From Lachnospiraceae bacterium (lineage in GTDB: Bacteria > Bacillota > Clostridia > Lachnospirales > Lachnospiraceae), in assembly GCA_910575035.1 (NCBI GenBank), contig CAJTDL010000014.1:62001-126000 (forward strand): DNA of 64,000 nucleotides, written 5' to 3'. The notes under the pieces were generated by a model. The model was not told where the DNA came from. It searched no databases and saw only the letters and a list, made by a program, of their open reading frames with translations. The number at the start of each line of letters is the position of its first letter. Position 1 is the stretch's first letter. Of this stretch, positions 35,344-45,534 are shown one piece after another. The position numbers were made by a program, and so were the translations under genes.

Positions 35344-35859
35344 CTAACCATCATTTTTTATGGCATACCAAATGTACTTGCTAATCTGCAATCCTGTATA
35401 AACACCAGATTCTACTATTTCTTCGTATAATCCCTCTTCTTTAAGATTTATCTTTTTATAACCATTTTTTTTATAAAAATGTATGGCACGATTATTTTTT
35501 TCTGATACACACCAGTAAATAGTTTTCAAACCTAATCTCCCAAATCCAATTCCTACAATTTCATCCATTGCAAACTTTGCATATCCCATCCCCATAGCAC
35601 TCTTACGAACTGTTATTGCAAACTCCGCTATTCCTCTCCTTATATACTTCAAACTAACAGTACCCATATAAATATCGTTTTCATTAACTACCGCCATATG
35701 CATATTAAAAGTTGTATCCTGTGCAGAATCAATAAATAACAAACAGTCTTTTAATGTTTTAGAATGAAAATCAGACTGTAGTTGTCCAACAACTGTTTTA
35801 TCATGCATCCATTCTAACATCAAAAAAGCATCTTTGCTCTCCAATTTTCTTAATTGCAT
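35344..35859 (-). CDS. GNAT-family acetyltransferase
   Basis: 171 residues from the ATG of MQLRKLESKDAFLMLEWM, with GGAGG before it. GNAT motif A is seen in ITVRKSAMGMGYAKFAMDEI, and WCVSEKNNRAIHFYKKNGYK is the usual motif B. It follows a DegT aminotransferase on the same mRNA, so it likely N-acylates the amino sugar that enzyme makes. It stands in the place where FdtC/QdtC would be in Fuc3NAc or Qui3NAc pathways, but those are hexapeptide enzymes, so a different fold does the step here. Confidence 0.8.
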   Translation of the reverse strand: MQLRKLESKDAFLMLEWMHDKTVVGQLQSDFHSKTLKDCLLFIDSAQDTTFNMHMAVVNENDIYMGTVSLKYIRRGIAEFAITVRKSAMGMGYAKFAMDEIVGIGFGRLGLKTIYWCVSEKNNRAIHFYKKNGYKKINLKEEGLYEEIVESGVYTGLQISKYIWYAIKNDG

Positions 35860-35882
35860 AGAAATTCCTCCATTAGAAAAAA

Positions 35883-36992
35883 TCAATCAAATCTATTTAT
35901 TATATCTACCACATATTGTACCTGTTCCTCTGTAATACCATAATACATAGGTAAACTCAATTCTGTCTTACTTATTTCTTCAGCAATTGGAAAATCTCCA
36001 TATTTTAAATTTAATCCTTTATAACATTCCTGCAAATGTATGGGAATTGCATAATGTTTATTTGTACCTATGTCATTTTTCCTCAAGAAAGCTTCTAATT
36101 TATCTCTTTTATTACAGCGAACTCCAAAAATATGCCAGACATGTTCACTTTCTGGACATATATATGGCAAAATAATCTGCGGGTTTTTAATTCTCTCTAA
36201 ATACATCTTGGCAATTCTCTGCCTCTCTGCATTCATCCGATTAAGATGTGGCAATTTAACAGATAAGAATGCTGCTTGCATTTCATCCAATCTTGAGTTA
36301 CTTCCCAAATAAATATGATGGTATTTATAATCCGAACCATAGTTACCTAAACTCCTAATTTTATCTGCTACTTTCTTATTAGAAGTAACTACTGCCCCTG
36401 CATCTCCGAGTGCACCAAGATTTTTGCCTGGATAAAAACTAAAACACCCAACATCTCCAAATGTACCAACTTTCTTTCCCTTATATTTCGCTCCATGTGC
36501 TTGTGCACAATCTTCTACTACATAAATACTATACTTTTGAGCTATTTCTAATATTGAATCCATATCACATGGCTGTCCGTACAAATGCACTGGTATTATT
36601 GCTTTTGTACGTTTTGTAATTTTTTCTTCAATTTTCTTAGTGTCTATATTATAAGTATGGATATCTGGCTCTACAAATACAGGTATTGCACCAACATAAG
36701 TTACTGCCAAGGCCGTAGCAATAAACGTATTGGATGGAACAAGAACTTCATCACCTGCTTTAATCCCCAATGCTTTTAATGAAAGCATCAAGGCATCAAG
36801 TCCATTACCTGTACCTACACAAAATCTTACAGAGCAATATTCGGCAAATGCTTTTTCAAAATTTTCATCTTCTTTTCCTCCAATATACCAACTACTGGCA
36901 TATACCCTATCAAAAGCCAATCGCATACTTTTAGCCAACTCTTTTTCTATTGGCATAAAAGAAACAAAGGGCACACTTATTTTTTTCTCCAT
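35883..36992 (-). CDS. DegT/DnrJ/EryC1-family sugar aminotransferase (FdtB/QdtB-like)
   Basis: 369 residues, PLP enzyme. [17 protein letters not shown] is the early signature, [11 protein letters not shown] has D161 that pairs with the cofactor, and [15 protein letters not shown] has the PLP lysine K190. With the FdtA-like isomerase gene 0.7 kb upstream, it most likely aminates dTDP-3-keto-6-deoxyhexose to dTDP-3-amino-3,6-dideoxyhexose. An AGGTG site precedes the ATG. No rmlA/rmlB lies in the window, so the dTDP-sugar precursor must come from elsewhere. Confidence 0.88.
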   Translation of the reverse strand: MEKKISVPFVSFMPIEKELAKSMRLAFDRVYASSWYIGGKEDENFEKAFAEYCSVRFCVGTGNGLDALMLSLKALGIKAGDEVLVPSNTFIATALAVTYVGAIPVFVEPDIHTYNIDTKKIEEKITKRTKAIIPVHLYGQPCDMDSILEIAQKYSIYVVEDCAQAHGAKYKGKKVGTFGDVGCFSFYPGKNLGALGDAGAVVTSNKKVADKIRSLGNYGSDYKYHHIYLGSNSRLDEMQAAFLSVKLPHLNRMNAERQRIAKMYLERIKNPQIILPYICPESEHVWHIFGVRCNKRDKLEAFLRKNDIGTNKHYAIPIHLQECYKGLNLKYGDFPIAEEISKTELSLPMYYGITEEQVQYVVDIINRFD

Positions 36993-37199
36993 CTATAACA
37001 CCTTTCCTCAAATCCTATTCACCCATGTAACTAATTCACTTACTTTAAATACACCAATTTACAACTTTTGAGCATTTTTAAAACCTGACAAAATATAAAT
37101 TTCAATTATTTTGATTAGAGAACATGATTCTTTTCTAATTTCGAGTTTTTCCACGAAACTACTGAATATTATACTGGCTTGAATTTGCTGCCCAATGCC

Positions 37200-37640
37200 A
37201 AAACGGGTTTCCTACGCGCTTGCAGACTGATAGCAAGAAAAAGATTCATCACTGGACAGGAGCAGTGTCATGGCACTGTAAGCTATGTTTTCCAGATTTA
37301 CCAGATGCTCAATGCCCTCATGGCTCCGTACATGGTATTCTTCCCATGACCAGAAAGTCTTGTTTTCATAGTACGATACCTTAATGTCCCAGCGGAAGCA
37401 TGAAGCAGGCCAGCGGGAGATAACAGATGTCGTCCTTCCCGTATTCACGGATAACATCATCTGCACAATTCTTATAGTCAAATCCAATCTCTTTAGAATC
37501 TTTGATGCAGAAAAACAGCCTACGGCTGATATTCCCGCTTTTTGGAAGCGTGGCAATGGCATAAACCACCTGTCCTTCCCACAATCTCGTAAGCATCGGG
37601 GGCACGCCTACTTTCCAATCCCCAGTTTTTTGGAATAAAC
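37200..37640 (-). pseudogene. Degraded DDE transposase remnant within the capsule locus
   Basis: Minus-strand pieces in two frames (KSGNISRRLFFCIKDS, YENKTFWSWEEYHVRSHEGI, and LVNLENIAYSAMTLLLSS) resemble the C-terminal part of an IS4-like transposase, where a Trp/Glu/Arg-containing segment precedes the closing helices. It interrupts the locus between the FdtA-like and aminotransferase genes. No terminal repeats were found. The rest of the 36993-37713 gap shows nothing else. Confidence 0.55.
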
Positions 37641-37713
37641 TTCCTCAGTGTAAGTACTCAAACACCCTTGTGGTTAAACTGATATTAAAAAAATGGGAAG
37701 AATAGTTTCACAA

Positions 37714-38130
37714 TTATTTAACAATCTTTTTATCTTTACTAATAAACTTTAAAAATTCATCATAATCCCTTATATAATCATTTTCATCATACACTTCTGA
37801 AGCCAGCACCATAAGGACTGCATCTGGAGAAAATTCAAACATCTCCCTCCACATATTGTTGGAAATATAAAGCCCCTCATATGGTTTTTCCAATGGAACT
37901 ACTTTTTTTTCCTCCCCATTATCCAAACGTACTTTACAGCTTCCATGAATACAAATAAGAATCTGTTCTAAAGACTTATGTGCGTGATGTCCCCTCGTTA
38001 CGCCTTCAATTGTATTATACATATAATAAACGCGTTTTATTTTAAATGGAATATCCACAAATTCCTCTAATGCAACCAGCTGTCCTCTTTTATCACCATG
38101 TGGTTGAAATACATATTTAATAACCTGCAT
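37714..38130 (-). CDS. FdtA/QdtA-like dTDP-4-keto-6-deoxyglucose 3,4-ketoisomerase
   Basis: 138 residues, small cupin. RGHHAHKSLEQ holds His48, His49 and His51, the pair used for catalysis in FdtA. KRVYYMYN and DNGEEKKVVPLEKPYEG are typical of the WxcM-like C-terminal family. It should move the keto group from C4 to C3 of dTDP-4-keto-6-deoxyglucose, feeding the aminotransferase downstream. Whether the product is the galacto (Fuc3N) or gluco (Qui3N) form cannot be decided here. Confidence 0.88.
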   Translation of the reverse strand: MQVIKYVFQPHGDKRGQLVALEEFVDIPFKIKRVYYMYNTIEGVTRGHHAHKSLEQILICIHGSCKVRLDNGEEKKVVPLEKPYEGLYISNNMWREMFEFSPDAVLMVLASEVYDENDYIRDYDEFLKFISKDKKIVK

Positions 38131-38153
38131 ACCAATTTCACCTCATTATCATT

Positions 38154-39224
38154 CTAAATTTTTATGTAACTTAACAGTTTTTCTTCTATTTTCTTTACGA
38201 TTTTCAATGGCACTTCAAATACTTTATAGCAAATATATCCAAAAATGCAAACGATTAAACATATTATTACCCCTGAAATAGAAGCTATAGAATCATTCAC
38301 ATTAAAATATTTAACAAAAATCTGTAGAAAGAATGGATGGGTTAAGTATATTGTTAACGTTGCTCTTGATAATTCATTAATGACTTTATTGGGCTTCATC
38401 TCAATTTTCTCAAATATGAGGAATATCATTATAGAACTTATAATTACTAATGGATTACAATAATCTAATACAGAAGTATTAAGAGAATACATCATCGTCA
38501 AATACTTCCAAACAAATAATATCCCAATACAAACAATTTCTATAAAAATACATTTTATTATTGAAAATCTATTTTGTTCATTTCTTAAATACCATATCGA
38601 ACCACCAATTATGTATAATAATATAAAATTTACAATAGTATAACCTGACTGACTACCATCCACTCCAATTGAACTTAAGCCCGCTAAATCAAATCCACTA
38701 ATATTTTGTATCCAATCTACAAATGATGGCCATACAGAAAATAATAAAAATATAATAAACAAAAACTTCTTCCATTCACTAATACCTAAAGACTTTAACA
38801 CCTTATTAATATATGGACTTATTAAATATAAACAACAATATAAAATCACATAATAATTTACTGGAATAAATCTGCTGATTAAATAACTTACAGAAAATTC
38901 TTGCATTCCCATAATAAAATTTACAAAGTATATTAAAATGCGATAAAATATAACAACTGTAACCAAATATACAGGCTTTATTATAGATACTTTTGATGTA
39001 TTACACTGGAAATACCCAAAAAGTAAGATAAATACATTTACTGCCACAATGAAAAATACTTCTAAAAATACAAACCAATAGGCATTATAGGAACCTAAAA
39101 TTACTTTATCCAATCCATTCCCTATATAACCATTGCAATGTAAAATTACAACACCAAATGCCATTAATAAACGAAGCATTTCCATATTAGATTTTCGTAT
39201 ATTATTCATTTTATCAGATTTCAT
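38154..39224 (-). CDS. Acyltransferase 3 family membrane protein
   Basis: About 356 residues, ten membrane helices. The start is uncertain among ATGs at 39230-39224, where GGGAAG lies near; the frame begins overlapping the previous gene by at least 11 bases. MEMLRLLMAFGVVILHCNGY carries the family R-x10-H (R and H in the first helix). Such proteins O-acetylate exopolysaccharides. Probably adds acetyl groups to the polysaccharide at the membrane. Confidence 0.85.
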   Translation of the reverse strand: MKSDKMNNIRKSNMEMLRLLMAFGVVILHCNGYIGNGLDKVILGSYNAYWFVFLEVFFIVAVNVFILLFGYFQCNTSKVSIIKPVYLVTVVIFYRILIYFVNFIMGMQEFSVSYLISRFIPVNYYVILYCCLYLISPYINKVLKSLGISEWKKFLFIIFLLFSVWPSFVDWIQNISGFDLAGLSSIGVDGSQSGYTIVNFILLYIIGGSIWYLRNEQNRFSIIKCIFIEIVCIGILFVWKYLTMMYSLNTSVLDYCNPLVIISSIMIFLIFEKIEMKPNKVINELSRATLTIYLTHPFFLQIFVKYFNVNDSIASISGVIICLIVCIFGYICYKVFEVPLKIVKKIEEKLLSYIKI

Positions 39225-40260
39225 CATCATCTTCCCTGTTGTTAACAAATTTTATTACCTTCTTAAAGATATAATTTATTTTTTCGTCATCAATTTCTGT
39301 ATCAGTATATCTAGAAAATAAATATATTCTTAGATGCCATAATAACATCATTGGAATATGCGCGTATAATGGAAATAATTCTTTAATAATTCTTATAATA
39401 CCATGATTATTTATAAAATTAAACTGTATAGTACTGTTTATTTTCCAATTACTAAAATATTTAAACCTTCGATAAAATTTATTATGTTTTTGAGGCAATT
39501 CCAATATAAGTTGGCTTGTAGTAAACCAATCTTTCATTAGCCTTTTATGCCATACATTTGACATATCAATTGAATTTGATACTCCTGCTCCATACTCATA
39601 CAATATTCCATTTTGAGGAAAATAGGAACTTTCAACTTCCCGAAATGCCATCAAACGGTAAATATTGTCTTCCCCAAATTTGACCTTACCTACTATCTCC
39701 CTAAAATATTCTGCCATCAATTCTGTTTGTGAAAGAATTGATGCACCTAACCATAAATCATTATATATAAGTTGATTATTCCTTACTCTATTCAAAGATT
39801 TATTATATACTGAAACGACCTGTGGCGCAGCCATAACTTTTATGGGTTTAAATTTATTTCCTTCTCTTTGATAGAATATTGCATCACAGAATGATATTTT
39901 TGCATACATCTTCTCAATGTGATTAATCCAGTCATATAAAATGGTACTTCCATATAGAAAATCACCTGGAGAAATCAACTTTGTATATTTTGATTTACAC
40001 TGTTCAAAACAACGTGCATAATTTATGACAGTACCATTATTTTTATCACTTGGCAATAAAATATAATCCAAAAATTTATTATAGTAAAAAAAACTCTTAA
40101 TTTCTACGAAATGGTTTTCCTTCGAGCCGTCATCTGCAACTATAATTTGAATCTTAACCTTTCTTTGTTCCAAAATGGATTGCAATGTTAAAAAAATTTT
40201 CTCTAAATTCTGATTATATGTTGCCACAATAACAGTAACATCATAAGAATATTTCTTCAT
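39214..40260 (-). CDS. GT2 family glycosyltransferase
   Basis: 348 residues. A GT-A fold domain begins VTVIVATYNQNLEKIFLTLQ, with IIVADDGSKENHF following and a catalytic GDFLYGST region. An AGGGAGAG site precedes the ATG. It lies in the capsule locus between GT4 and acyltransferase genes and should add one sugar. The C-terminal 100 residues are basic and probably membrane-associated. Donor and linkage are unknown. Confidence 0.85.
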   Translation of the reverse strand: MKKYSYDVTVIVATYNQNLEKIFLTLQSILEQRKVKIQIIVADDGSKENHFVEIKSFFYYNKFLDYILLPSDKNNGTVINYARCFEQCKSKYTKLISPGDFLYGSTILYDWINHIEKMYAKISFCDAIFYQREGNKFKPIKVMAAPQVVSVYNKSLNRVRNNQLIYNDLWLGASILSQTELMAEYFREIVGKVKFGEDNIYRLMAFREVESSYFPQNGILYEYGAGVSNSIDMSNVWHKRLMKDWFTTSQLILELPQKHNKFYRRFKYFSNWKINSTIQFNFINNHGIIRIIKELFPLYAHIPMMLLWHLRIYLFSRYTDTEIDDEKINYIFKKVIKFVNNREDDDEI

Positions 40261-40292
40261 TAAAACTCTCCCTAATAATTCACTCTTTATTA

Positions 40293-41417
40293 TTAAACAT
40301 TTCCCAAAATGTCTCTATATAATTCTATATATCTATTGGTCACATTACTTATTTCAAAATTTTGATATGCATAATTTTGAATCTTTGTTGTGTCAAATCT
40401 TCCAAATTCATCAGACATTCTCACTAATCCATCTACTAAAGCCTCTGTACTATTACGCTCTACAACAATTGCTGTATACTCTGTCGTAAGAGAATTAGCT
40501 CCTCCTGACTTAGTAACTAAAATTGGTTTACCTAAAAGCATCTCTTCTTGAACAGATACACCCGAACATTCATATACACTAGATGATACACAAAAATCCA
40601 TCTGCTTTACTATAGAATATACTTTCTTTCTATCGCACTTTCCATAAAAAATACAGTATTTTTCAATACCTAAGTCAAATGCCATTTTCTCATAGTATTC
40701 TTTATACAAGCCTCCTCCGCATATATGAAGAATCACCCTTATTCCTTGCTCATTTACCTTTTTAATTGCAGGAAGTAAGTATTGATAGCCTTTTATCTCC
40801 TTATCATAAAAAGCCGCTACAATTGCACAATTTACATATCCCTTTTTCCTATAATTCATATTATCCATTTCTAATGAGCATGGATCAATAACCGCATTGT
40901 AAATTATCCCAAATTCAACCTCTGGATATACCATACTTAACCTAGACATGCTATCTTTGGAAACGCATATATTCTTTCTTGTGTTTTTATATACATATCT
41001 TCTTAGCATTTTTCTCACAGGATTATTTAAATACATTTGTTCAATTGGTGCATGTTCTGTAAGAACCACAGGAATTCCAAATTTCTTCGCAACAATAACA
41101 GAAATTAGCCCTGCTGGATACGCTACATTTGCATGGATTATATCTGGTTGAAATTGCCTGCAGATTCTTTTCATATACTTCATTGTCTCTTTAAACCAAT
41201 ATAATTTACCCTTCCTTTTACTCCAAGGACTCCTATAAGTATATAAACCTTTTTCTATATTTTCATAAAAATCTGTCACATTTTCCTCAAATGGCCAATA
41301 CAATCTGATATCACAATACTTTTGTAATGCTATTGACTGTTCATAATGAAATACTCCTGCTGTAAACACCTTTTCTGTTATCGGTGTATACCAATTTACA
41401 ACCATTAATATCTTCAT
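40293..41417 (-). CDS. GT4 family glycosyltransferase
   Basis: 374 residues with GT-B fold. MKILMVVNWYTPITEKVFTA at the start; DIIHANVAYPAGLISVIVAK; VVLTEHAPIEQMYLN in the acceptor domain; and CSGVSVQEEMLLGKPILVTK carrying the family E(x7)E-like motif. GGAG precedes the ATG. It probably adds a hexose to the growing unit. Confidence 0.9.
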   Translation of the reverse strand: MKILMVVNWYTPITEKVFTAGVFHYEQSIALQKYCDIRLYWPFEENVTDFYENIEKGLYTYRSPWSKRKGKLYWFKETMKYMKRICRQFQPDIIHANVAYPAGLISVIVAKKFGIPVVLTEHAPIEQMYLNNPVRKMLRRYVYKNTRKNICVSKDSMSRLSMVYPEVEFGIIYNAVIDPCSLEMDNMNYRKKGYVNCAIVAAFYDKEIKGYQYLLPAIKKVNEQGIRVILHICGGGLYKEYYEKMAFDLGIEKYCIFYGKCDRKKVYSIVKQMDFCVSSSVYECSGVSVQEEMLLGKPILVTKSGGANSLTTEYTAIVVERNSTEALVDGLVRMSDEFGRFDTTKIQNYAYQNFEISNVTNRYIELYRDILGNV

Positions 41418-41482
41418 TCAAATTACACTCCATATGCTATTCTTTATTCAATAAATACACCAACAATTTTGTGTTCTTTCCT

Positions 41483-42538
41483 CTAAAATCTTAGTATTGA
41501 ATTTTTCAACGCAAGCATCAACATTAAGAACCATAAACCATGATGCTTTATTAAACCCAATGCCACCCTTTGATGCTTACCCATATTCTGCAAATTCTGA
41601 TTCTGCATTACTCTTTTGAAATCTGTCTCTTTCATAAATTGCCTCATATTATAATATCTTTTTAAGAAACCTTTGGAAAGTCCTGCCTTACACTCATTTG
41701 ATAAATTAATCATAAAAATAAAAATATGATAAAAGTCAAGTTGTAATTTTATATTTATTATATCCTTATCTTCGAATTGTTTCTGCATATATAAAATCAA
41801 TTCAACAGTACTCAAAGTTTGATTCCTGCGATAGGCTCTAGTAGCACTAGTTTCATTTAGTCTATAATAATATAAACCTTCATCTAAAAAATACATAGAA
41901 TCAATTTTTAAAATTAACGGATAAATGCATGCCGCATCCTCTCCCATGATAATAGATGAAGGAACATTATAAATTACACTTTTCAATAGCTCTTTCCGAA
42001 ATAATTTATTCCAAACAGCAGGTTCTACCCCACATTCATAATACTTGCCTGTATAAATCATTTTGGGATACACATATTGTTCTAAGCTTTTTTTACTATA
42101 ATACCCCCCCTTTAAATACCCCTCTCTTTTTTTTTTGTTTTTACCAACCAAAAAATAACTACATATTACCAAATCAACTTTATTTTCTATCATACAAGAA
42201 ATGAGTTTCGCCACCATCTCCTTTGCTATCCAATCATCTCCATCAACCAATTGAATAAATTCTCCATTAGCAGCTTGTATCCCAACTCTCCTTGCACTTA
42301 TCACCCCTCCATTTTCTTTATGGATTACAGTAATTCTCGAATCCTTCTTAGCATATCTATCGCAAATCTCAGGACACCCATCCTTAGAACCATCGTCCAC
42401 TAAAATTATTTCAATATTTTTATATGTCTGTTCAATGATGCTCTTTATGCACCTTTCTAAATAATCCTGCACCTCATATATTGGGACGATAACACTTACC
42501 AAAGGCAACGCCTTACATTTCTGTTCCTTATTTTTCAT
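41483..42538 (-). CDS. GT2 family glycosyltransferase
   Basis: 351 residues. The GT-A domain is clear: LVSVIVPIYEVQDYLERCIK, IIEQTYKNIEIILVDDGSKD, ENGGVISARRVGIQAANGE and IQLVDGDDWI with the DxD metal site. GAAAGG precedes the ATG. A homopolymeric T run (42124-42136) lies inside its coding region near residues 130-140, a possible slippage site. It is one of five transferases for the repeat unit. Confidence 0.92.
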   Translation of the reverse strand: MKNKEQKCKALPLVSVIVPIYEVQDYLERCIKSIIEQTYKNIEIILVDDGSKDGCPEICDRYAKKDSRITVIHKENGGVISARRVGIQAANGEFIQLVDGDDWIAKEMVAKLISCMIENKVDLVICSYFLVGKNKKKREGYLKGGYYSKKSLEQYVYPKMIYTGKYYECGVEPAVWNKLFRKELLKSVIYNVPSSIIMGEDAACIYPLILKIDSMYFLDEGLYYYRLNETSATRAYRRNQTLSTVELILYMQKQFEDKDIINIKLQLDFYHIFIFMINLSNECKAGLSKGFLKRYYNMRQFMKETDFKRVMQNQNLQNMGKHQRVALGLIKHHGLWFLMLMLALKNSILRF

Positions 42539-42557
42539 TTATTTACCTTTCTAATTT

Positions 42558-43670
42558 TTATTCCCAAATAAAACAGTACGGAAATACATTCGCATGCCCA
42601 AAGTTATAATATATTCTTATATAATACAAAGATAATGTCAAAACAAAATATATTTTGAAAACATTTCGGTTAGTCCTATAATATGCTTGCTTGCAAAGCG
42701 CACCCATCATTATCATTAAGCCAAAGAACACATAAAATACTAGTCTACTCCCCCAATCTATATACATATCCAAAAAATAAAACACTATCTGTAATATAAA
42801 ACACAAAACTAAATAATTTGAGTTCTTTAAAAACACACCAATACTTTTTCTAAAAAGAATAATTGGAATAATGAATAATGCAATATAAAACAAAAGATTA
42901 AAAGCAACTTTTTCTTGCACTGGCTTCATATCAAAATAATTACTGTATTTAGATAAAATTGGAAAAACACGTTGTATTAGTAGGATTAATTGTCTAAAAA
43001 AAACAGGGGAAAACAAAACCAATCCAAAGATAAAACCTCTAAAATATTTCCCAATTTTATTATTATTTATTAAGTTTACTCCATACAAAATTATAAATAA
43101 AACTGATGTATTATGGATACCTGTCGCAATCAGAATCGTAATTAAAAACTTTCCTAATTTCCTTTCTTCTATGAAACGAAAGGAAAACCAAACTATCATA
43201 CTGGCTACACCTTGCCGCTCAATATTTAAGAAAGTAGAAAAACATAACATATAATAAGCAAAATAAACTATTACCATATCTACTTTTTCTCTATAATAAT
43301 CAACATTAAGGAAAAAAAGAATATTCATAATAATAGCGTCTAAAACAAAAAATGCTGTTGAGGTTCCAAATAATCTTCTGACTGCAATACAAAAAAAACG
43401 AAAAATTGGTTCTCTCATAAAAGTAGCATCTATTGCTTTTTGCCTACCCATCAAGTTAAATATACGTTCATATTCCGCATAATCCGTTCCTAAACCATAT
43501 CGAAATCCTTGAATCACTATTATTGGCAGCATTATTCCTAATATTACAACTATTTTTTTCCATCCCTTATTTAGTTTATCCTCATTCCTTTTTTTTTGAT
43601 AGTTACTCACAAAAAAAATAGACGTTAAAAATGCACTAAAATATATTACTAATGAATTTATTTCTTTCAT
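42558..43670 (-). CDS. Wzy-like polysaccharide polymerase (EpsG type)
   Basis: 370 residues from the ATG of MKEINSLVIYFSAFLTSIFF, with AGAGGA before it. About 10 membrane helices; GFRYGLGTDYAEYERIFN is the EpsG-family signature with a large loop. ERQGVASMIVWFSFRFIEE is further typical. It should polymerise flipped repeat units on the outer face. Partner to the flippase at 33.8-35.3 kb. Confidence 0.88.
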   Translation of the reverse strand: MKEINSLVIYFSAFLTSIFFVSNYQKKRNEDKLNKGWKKIVVILGIMLPIIVIQGFRYGLGTDYAEYERIFNLMGRQKAIDATFMREPIFRFFCIAVRRLFGTSTAFFVLDAIIMNILFFLNVDYYREKVDMVIVYFAYYMLCFSTFLNIERQGVASMIVWFSFRFIEERKLGKFLITILIATGIHNTSVLFIILYGVNLINNNKIGKYFRGFIFGLVLFSPVFFRQLILLIQRVFPILSKYSNYFDMKPVQEKVAFNLLFYIALFIIPIILFRKSIGVFLKNSNYLVLCFILQIVFYFLDMYIDWGSRLVFYVFFGLMIMMGALCKQAYYRTNRNVFKIYFVLTLSLYYIRIYYNFGHANVFPYCFIWE

Positions 43671-43694
43671 TTTGAATCCTCTTATCATTAATTA

Positions 43695-44873
43695 TCATAC
43701 ATTACTTTCTACCAAACCAACACTAGATAACCCTGCCCTTACTTCTGCTTTAAAAGAACTCTTTGTAAAATATTGTTGATAACACTTACCTGCATTCTGT
43801 CTCGCCTTAACTAAATCACTATTCTCTAAATTTATAATAAACTTATCCAAATCACCTTCATAATTAATCCCAATTCCTTGCTCTTCAACTAGTTTCCAAG
43901 TATCTCCTTTAATATTATTAATTATTGGAATACCCATGGAAAAAAAATCAATGCTTTTCATTGTAAGACCTACAGAAACATTTCCCTTCATCATATTAAA
44001 TCCATAATCACAAAGACCTAATAATTCAATCTTCCTCCTTTCATCAAAAATCATTCCATAAAATATAACTTGTATGCCAACTAATTTTAATTGTTGTATA
44101 AAAACATCCCGACTTTCCCCATCCCCAATAATCTTCATTTGAACTTTATATCCTGCTCTTTTCATAGCTAAAAGAATCTCGCATATTCCTTCAATATCAA
44201 CAATATGATTAATACTCCCTAAGTAACATACAGACAATTCCTTTTCCTTCTTATATTTATATTCCAATTTTAATGCTATTGTTTCTTCAACTAGTTTTTT
44301 TTCTGCTTCTGTCTGCTCCTTAAAAAGAAAAAGGGTTCGCACTTTACAATACCTAGATAATTTTTCCTTTAAACTCTTCTGATAAAAATTACACTCTGTG
44401 AAAACAAAATCAGCTTCTAGCAAGCTTTCATCCCTCATTTTCGCCCATTTATGATACAAAATATTATTCTTATATTTTTCTAAAGGCATGGATTCTGGCC
44501 ATAAATCAATTAAATCAATAATATACCTTGTTTCCTTATGCGTCTTACAATATTTTAAACAATGTTTAGCAGAGTTATTGGGCGGAAGCAAAAGATATAT
44601 TAATTCTGGCTGAACTTTATTTATAAACTTTCCTACAGTTCGTCCAAATATCCAATGTGAATATAATCTACGTAGAGAAATATTTTTCTTATAACTTGGA
44701 ACATGAAGATAGATACAAATTTCGTTTCTGATTTTAATATATTCCTTTTTAATATGATCAAAATCTGATGTCAAAATTATAACTTCATATTTACCTTCTA
44801 ATATTTCCCTTATTGGTTTCAAACGTTTCTCATACCAATCAAAACAACTTATCAAGACCGCCTTCTTTTTCAT
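43695..44873 (-). CDS. Glycosyltransferase (GT4-like)
   Basis: 392 residues from the ATG of MKKKAVLISCFDWYEKRLKP, with GAAGGAA before it; longer in-frame starts exist that overlap the preceding gene. The C-terminal GT-B domain has VCYLGSINHIVDIEGICEIL, KIIGDGESRDVFI and TMKSIDFFSMGIPIINNIKG. The usual E(x7)E is replaced by KSIDFFSMG. It resembles WbuB/WlbH-like relatives. Runs 25 bases before the Wzy-like gene. Confidence 0.82.
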   Translation of the reverse strand: MKKKAVLISCFDWYEKRLKPIREILEGKYEVIILTSDFDHIKKEYIKIRNEICIYLHVPSYKKNISLRRLYSHWIFGRTVGKFINKVQPELIYLLLPPNNSAKHCLKYCKTHKETRYIIDLIDLWPESMPLEKYKNNILYHKWAKMRDESLLEADFVFTECNFYQKSLKEKLSRYCKVRTLFLFKEQTEAEKKLVEETIALKLEYKYKKEKELSVCYLGSINHIVDIEGICEILLAMKRAGYKVQMKIIGDGESRDVFIQQLKLVGIQVIFYGMIFDERRKIELLGLCDYGFNMMKGNVSVGLTMKSIDFFSMGIPIINNIKGDTWKLVEEQGIGINYEGDLDKFIINLENSDLVKARQNAGKCYQQYFTKSSFKAEVRAGLSSVGLVESNV

Positions 44874-44886
44874 CTGCGATTCCTTC

Positions 44887-45534
44887 TCATTCATAAAATT
44901 TAATGGGTTTGGCTGGATTCCCAACTGCCGTACATTTCGCCAACATATCTTGAATTACAACTGCTCCAGCTCCCACAATACTCCCCTGCCCTATACTTTT
45001 TCCCTGAATAATCTGCATTCCTGTACCAAGTTCTGCACCTTCACCCACTATCACATTTCCTGATATATTCGCTCCTGGATAAATTGTCGCAAAATTTCCA
45101 ATTATATCATCATGACCAAGTGTACAATTAAGATTAATTATAACATGTTTACCTATTGTAACATCTACAGTAATAACCGTTCCCGCACATATAATTGTGC
45201 CTTCTTCAATCTTTACACGATTAGAGTATTGAACAGTTGGATCAATCAACGTAGCAAAATGAATATTGGGTATTTTTTGTAACCTATCAATTATTTTCTT
45301 TCTTATTCTAGATGAGCCTATGGCACAAACAACCCAAATTTCTTCACTATTATCTGCAAAATTATCGCATCCGCCAATTACTAGATAATCATCCTCATAC
45401 GTACCATGAAGGGATGTATCATCATCAATAAATCCTTTTAAGTTCCAAGTCAATTTCTGTGAATTTATTCGCTCAACTAACCATGCAACCTCCCGGCCAA
45501 ATCCACCTGCACCTACAATATATAAATCCTTCAC
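44887..45534 (-). CDS. Hexapeptide-repeat acetyltransferase (NeuD/PglD-like)
   Basis: 215 residues. KDLYIVGAGGFGREVAWLVE is the Rossmann-like sugar-binding N-terminus. A left-handed beta-helix (IDPTVQYSNRVKIEEGTIIC to GSIVGAGAVVIQD) binds acetyl-CoA, with H-D pair in NCTLGHDDIIG. PglD-type enzymes N-acetylate UDP-4-amino sugars. Here it may modify a nucleotide sugar or the lipid-linked unit. It overlaps the phosphoglycosyl transferase by four bases (ATGA), and that pairing is common (PglC/PglD). Confidence 0.88.
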   Translation of the reverse strand: MKDLYIVGAGGFGREVAWLVERINSQKLTWNLKGFIDDDTSLHGTYEDDYLVIGGCDNFADNSEEIWVVCAIGSSRIRKKIIDRLQKIPNIHFATLIDPTVQYSNRVKIEEGTIICAGTVITVDVTIGKHVIINLNCTLGHDDIIGNFATIYPGANISGNVIVGEGAELGTGMQIIQGKSIGQGSIVGAGAVVIQDMLAKCTAVGNPAKPIKFYE

